A stretch of DNA of 13,754 nucleotides from Aquificaceae bacterium. GTDB lineage: Bacteria; Aquificota; Aquificia; Aquificales; Aquificaceae. The translations under genes were made by a program, and so were the position numbers. Location: assembly GCA_015487535.1 (NCBI GenBank), contig WFPN01000061.1:1-13754 (forward strand), given 5' to 3'. This document shows positions 12,967 through 13,754 of this stretch, one piece after another (the stretch's first letter is position 1; each line of letters opens with the position of its first letter). The notes beneath the pieces were generated by a model, which made no database searches, was not told the DNA's origin, and was given only the letters and a program-made list of their open reading frames with translations.

Positions 12967-13069
12967 CAGATTTATTGACTGGATTCCTTATCTAGTTAGT
13001 GGGGCTGTCGCTTTTGTACTTCTATACTTAGCCGTTTTTACAAAACCTGAAAAGGGAACAGCCAGATGA
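12959..13069 (+). CDS. Single-helix small membrane protein, 36 residues
   Basis: MSDRFIDWIPYLVSGAVAFV followed by LLYLAVFTKPEKGTAR. One membrane helix (about 9-28) with an acidic/aromatic N-terminus and a basic tail gives an expected N-out or amphipathic-anchor topology. A good ribosome binding region (GGAGAAGGGA) lies just upstream inside the preceding gene. The start overlaps that gene by eight bases and the stop overlaps the next gene's ATG by four (ATGA). The tight overlaps and clean membrane pattern argue that it is real despite its size. Such proteins often are accessory subunits of membrane complexes, but no partner is visible in the window. Confidence 0.6.
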   Translation: MSDRFIDWIPYLVSGAVAFVLLYLAVFTKPEKGTAR

Positions 13070-13754
13070 AAGTAGGCTTTATAGGTCTCGGACACCTGGG
13101 ATGGGCGATAGCAAAGAGGCTTGTAGAGCAGGGAGTTGAGCTTGTAGTCTGGAACAGAACCAGAGAAAAGGCCGAAGAGTTCGCTAAAGAAACCGGCTCT
13201 GAGGTGGCCGAAACCCCTGCTGAGCTCATCGGCAGGGTGGACAGAGTCTTTGTGATAGTGTTCGACTCCGAGGCGAGCGAAAGGGTCATCTTCGGAGAAG
13301 GGGGACTTACCTCCGGGAAGGTAGAGGGGAAAACGATCATAGACATGACAACAAACCACTTTTCGTATGCAAAGCTGGCCTACGAGGAACTTAAAAAACT
13401 GGGGGCGTACTACCTGGACGCCCCGGTCCTGGGTAGCGTTATCCCCGCCCAGAGGGGTGAGCTCACCATAGTTGTTGGAGGAGACGAGGAGAAGTTTGAA
13501 GAGAACAAGTCCCTGTTTGAGAAGTTCTGCAAGAACATCTTCTACGTGGGACCGGCCGGGAGGGCGACCAAGGTGAAGCTCATCAACAACATAGTCCTGG
13601 GCGGTTTTATGGACATACTGGCCGAGGCGGTTGCCATAGCTGAGAAGGCCGGCATAGGTAAGGAACAGATGATAGATATCCTGAACGCAGGGGCGGGCAG
13701 GTCTTACATACTGGACGTTAAAAAGAAGAAGCTCCTGGAAGAGGACTTCTCCAC
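13066..13754 (+). CDS. Beta-hydroxyacid dehydrogenase (3-hydroxyisobutyrate dehydrogenase family), C-terminus beyond window
   Basis: NAD(P)-dependent dehydrogenase of the 6-phosphogluconate dehydrogenase-like superfamily. The 229 visible residues start MKVGFIGLGHLGWAIAKRLV, a Rossmann fold with GxGxxG at 7-12 and WNRT at 29-32, suggestive of NADP preference. The substrate-binding segment is DAPVLGSVIPAQRGELTIVV (from 118). The catalytic lysine motif KLINN gives Lys171 and Asn175. The PVLGS variant resembles the glyoxylate/succinic semialdehyde reductase branch more than true 3-hydroxyisobutyrate dehydrogenase, but the substrate cannot be assigned. About 60 C-terminal residues lie past the right edge, judging from the family length near 290. 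The ATG overlaps the stop of the 36-residue membrane protein by four bases. Confidence 0.93.
   Translation, partial: MKVGFIGLGHLGWAIAKRLVEQGVELVVWNRTREKAEEFAKETGSEVAETPAELIGRVDRVFVIVFDSEASERVIFGEGGLTSGKVEGKTIIDMTTNHFSYAKLAYEELKKLGAYYLDAPVLGSVIPAQRGELTIVVGGDEEKFEENKSLFEKFCKNIFYVGPAGRATKVKLINNIVLGGFMDILAEAVAIAEKAGIGKEQMIDILNAGAGRSYILDVKKKKLLEEDFS

Overview
The window reads as chromosomal DNA of a thermophilic bacterium, most likely from the Aquificae. This placement is inference from three things: dense packing with many 1 to 37 base overlaps; proteins rich in Lys, Glu, Arg and Ile with heavy use of AGG, AGA and ATA codons; and the mix of housekeeping genes. No rRNA or phylogenetic marker was tested. 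Almost everything is ordinary core genome. There is no CRISPR array, transposase, tRNA or rRNA.

Layout. (1) 1-1575, minus strand: acylphosphatase, then a secreted triple-LysM protein with a degenerate LytM domain (probably an amidase activator), then ribosomal protein L13, which runs off the left edge. (2) 1611-2203, plus strand: an unrecognised 137-residue protein coupled to a Trm112-like zinc-ribbon protein. Its end overlaps the end of the convergent HAD gene. (3) 2139-6791, minus strand: infB (IF-2), queE (7-carboxy-7-deazaguanine synthase), a LysR-type regulator with its own promoter, and a HAD-superfamily hydrolase. (4) 6848-7383: a small cassette carrying a DUF2283 protein and a frameshifted DUF4258-like toxin gene. 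It is bracketed by an exact 16-bp direct repeat and sits between two divergent promoters. (5) 7388-9657: a COG2187-type kinase-fold protein, rpsU (S21, minus strand), a SAM hydrolase and a small membrane protein. (6) 9663-10910, minus strand: a secreted von Willebrand A protein. A 149-base divergent intergenic region with an 8-bp inverted repeat, a leader hairpin and a good sigma-70 promoter separates it from proS. (7) 11060-13754, plus strand: proS, a tiny two-helix membrane protein whose apparent reading frame contains an in-frame TGA, a 36-residue one-helix protein, and a beta-hydroxyacid dehydrogenase cut by the right edge. These genes are chained by 4 to 8 base overlaps.

The items most worth following are the direct-repeat-flanked cassette with its broken toxin; the in-frame TGA and tiny membrane ORFs downstream of proS; the catalytically dead LytM protein; and the repeated placement of a TATAAT-like -10 box only 7 to 11 bases before the start codon, which implies leaderless mRNAs. 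I found no convincing wholly new multi-gene system.
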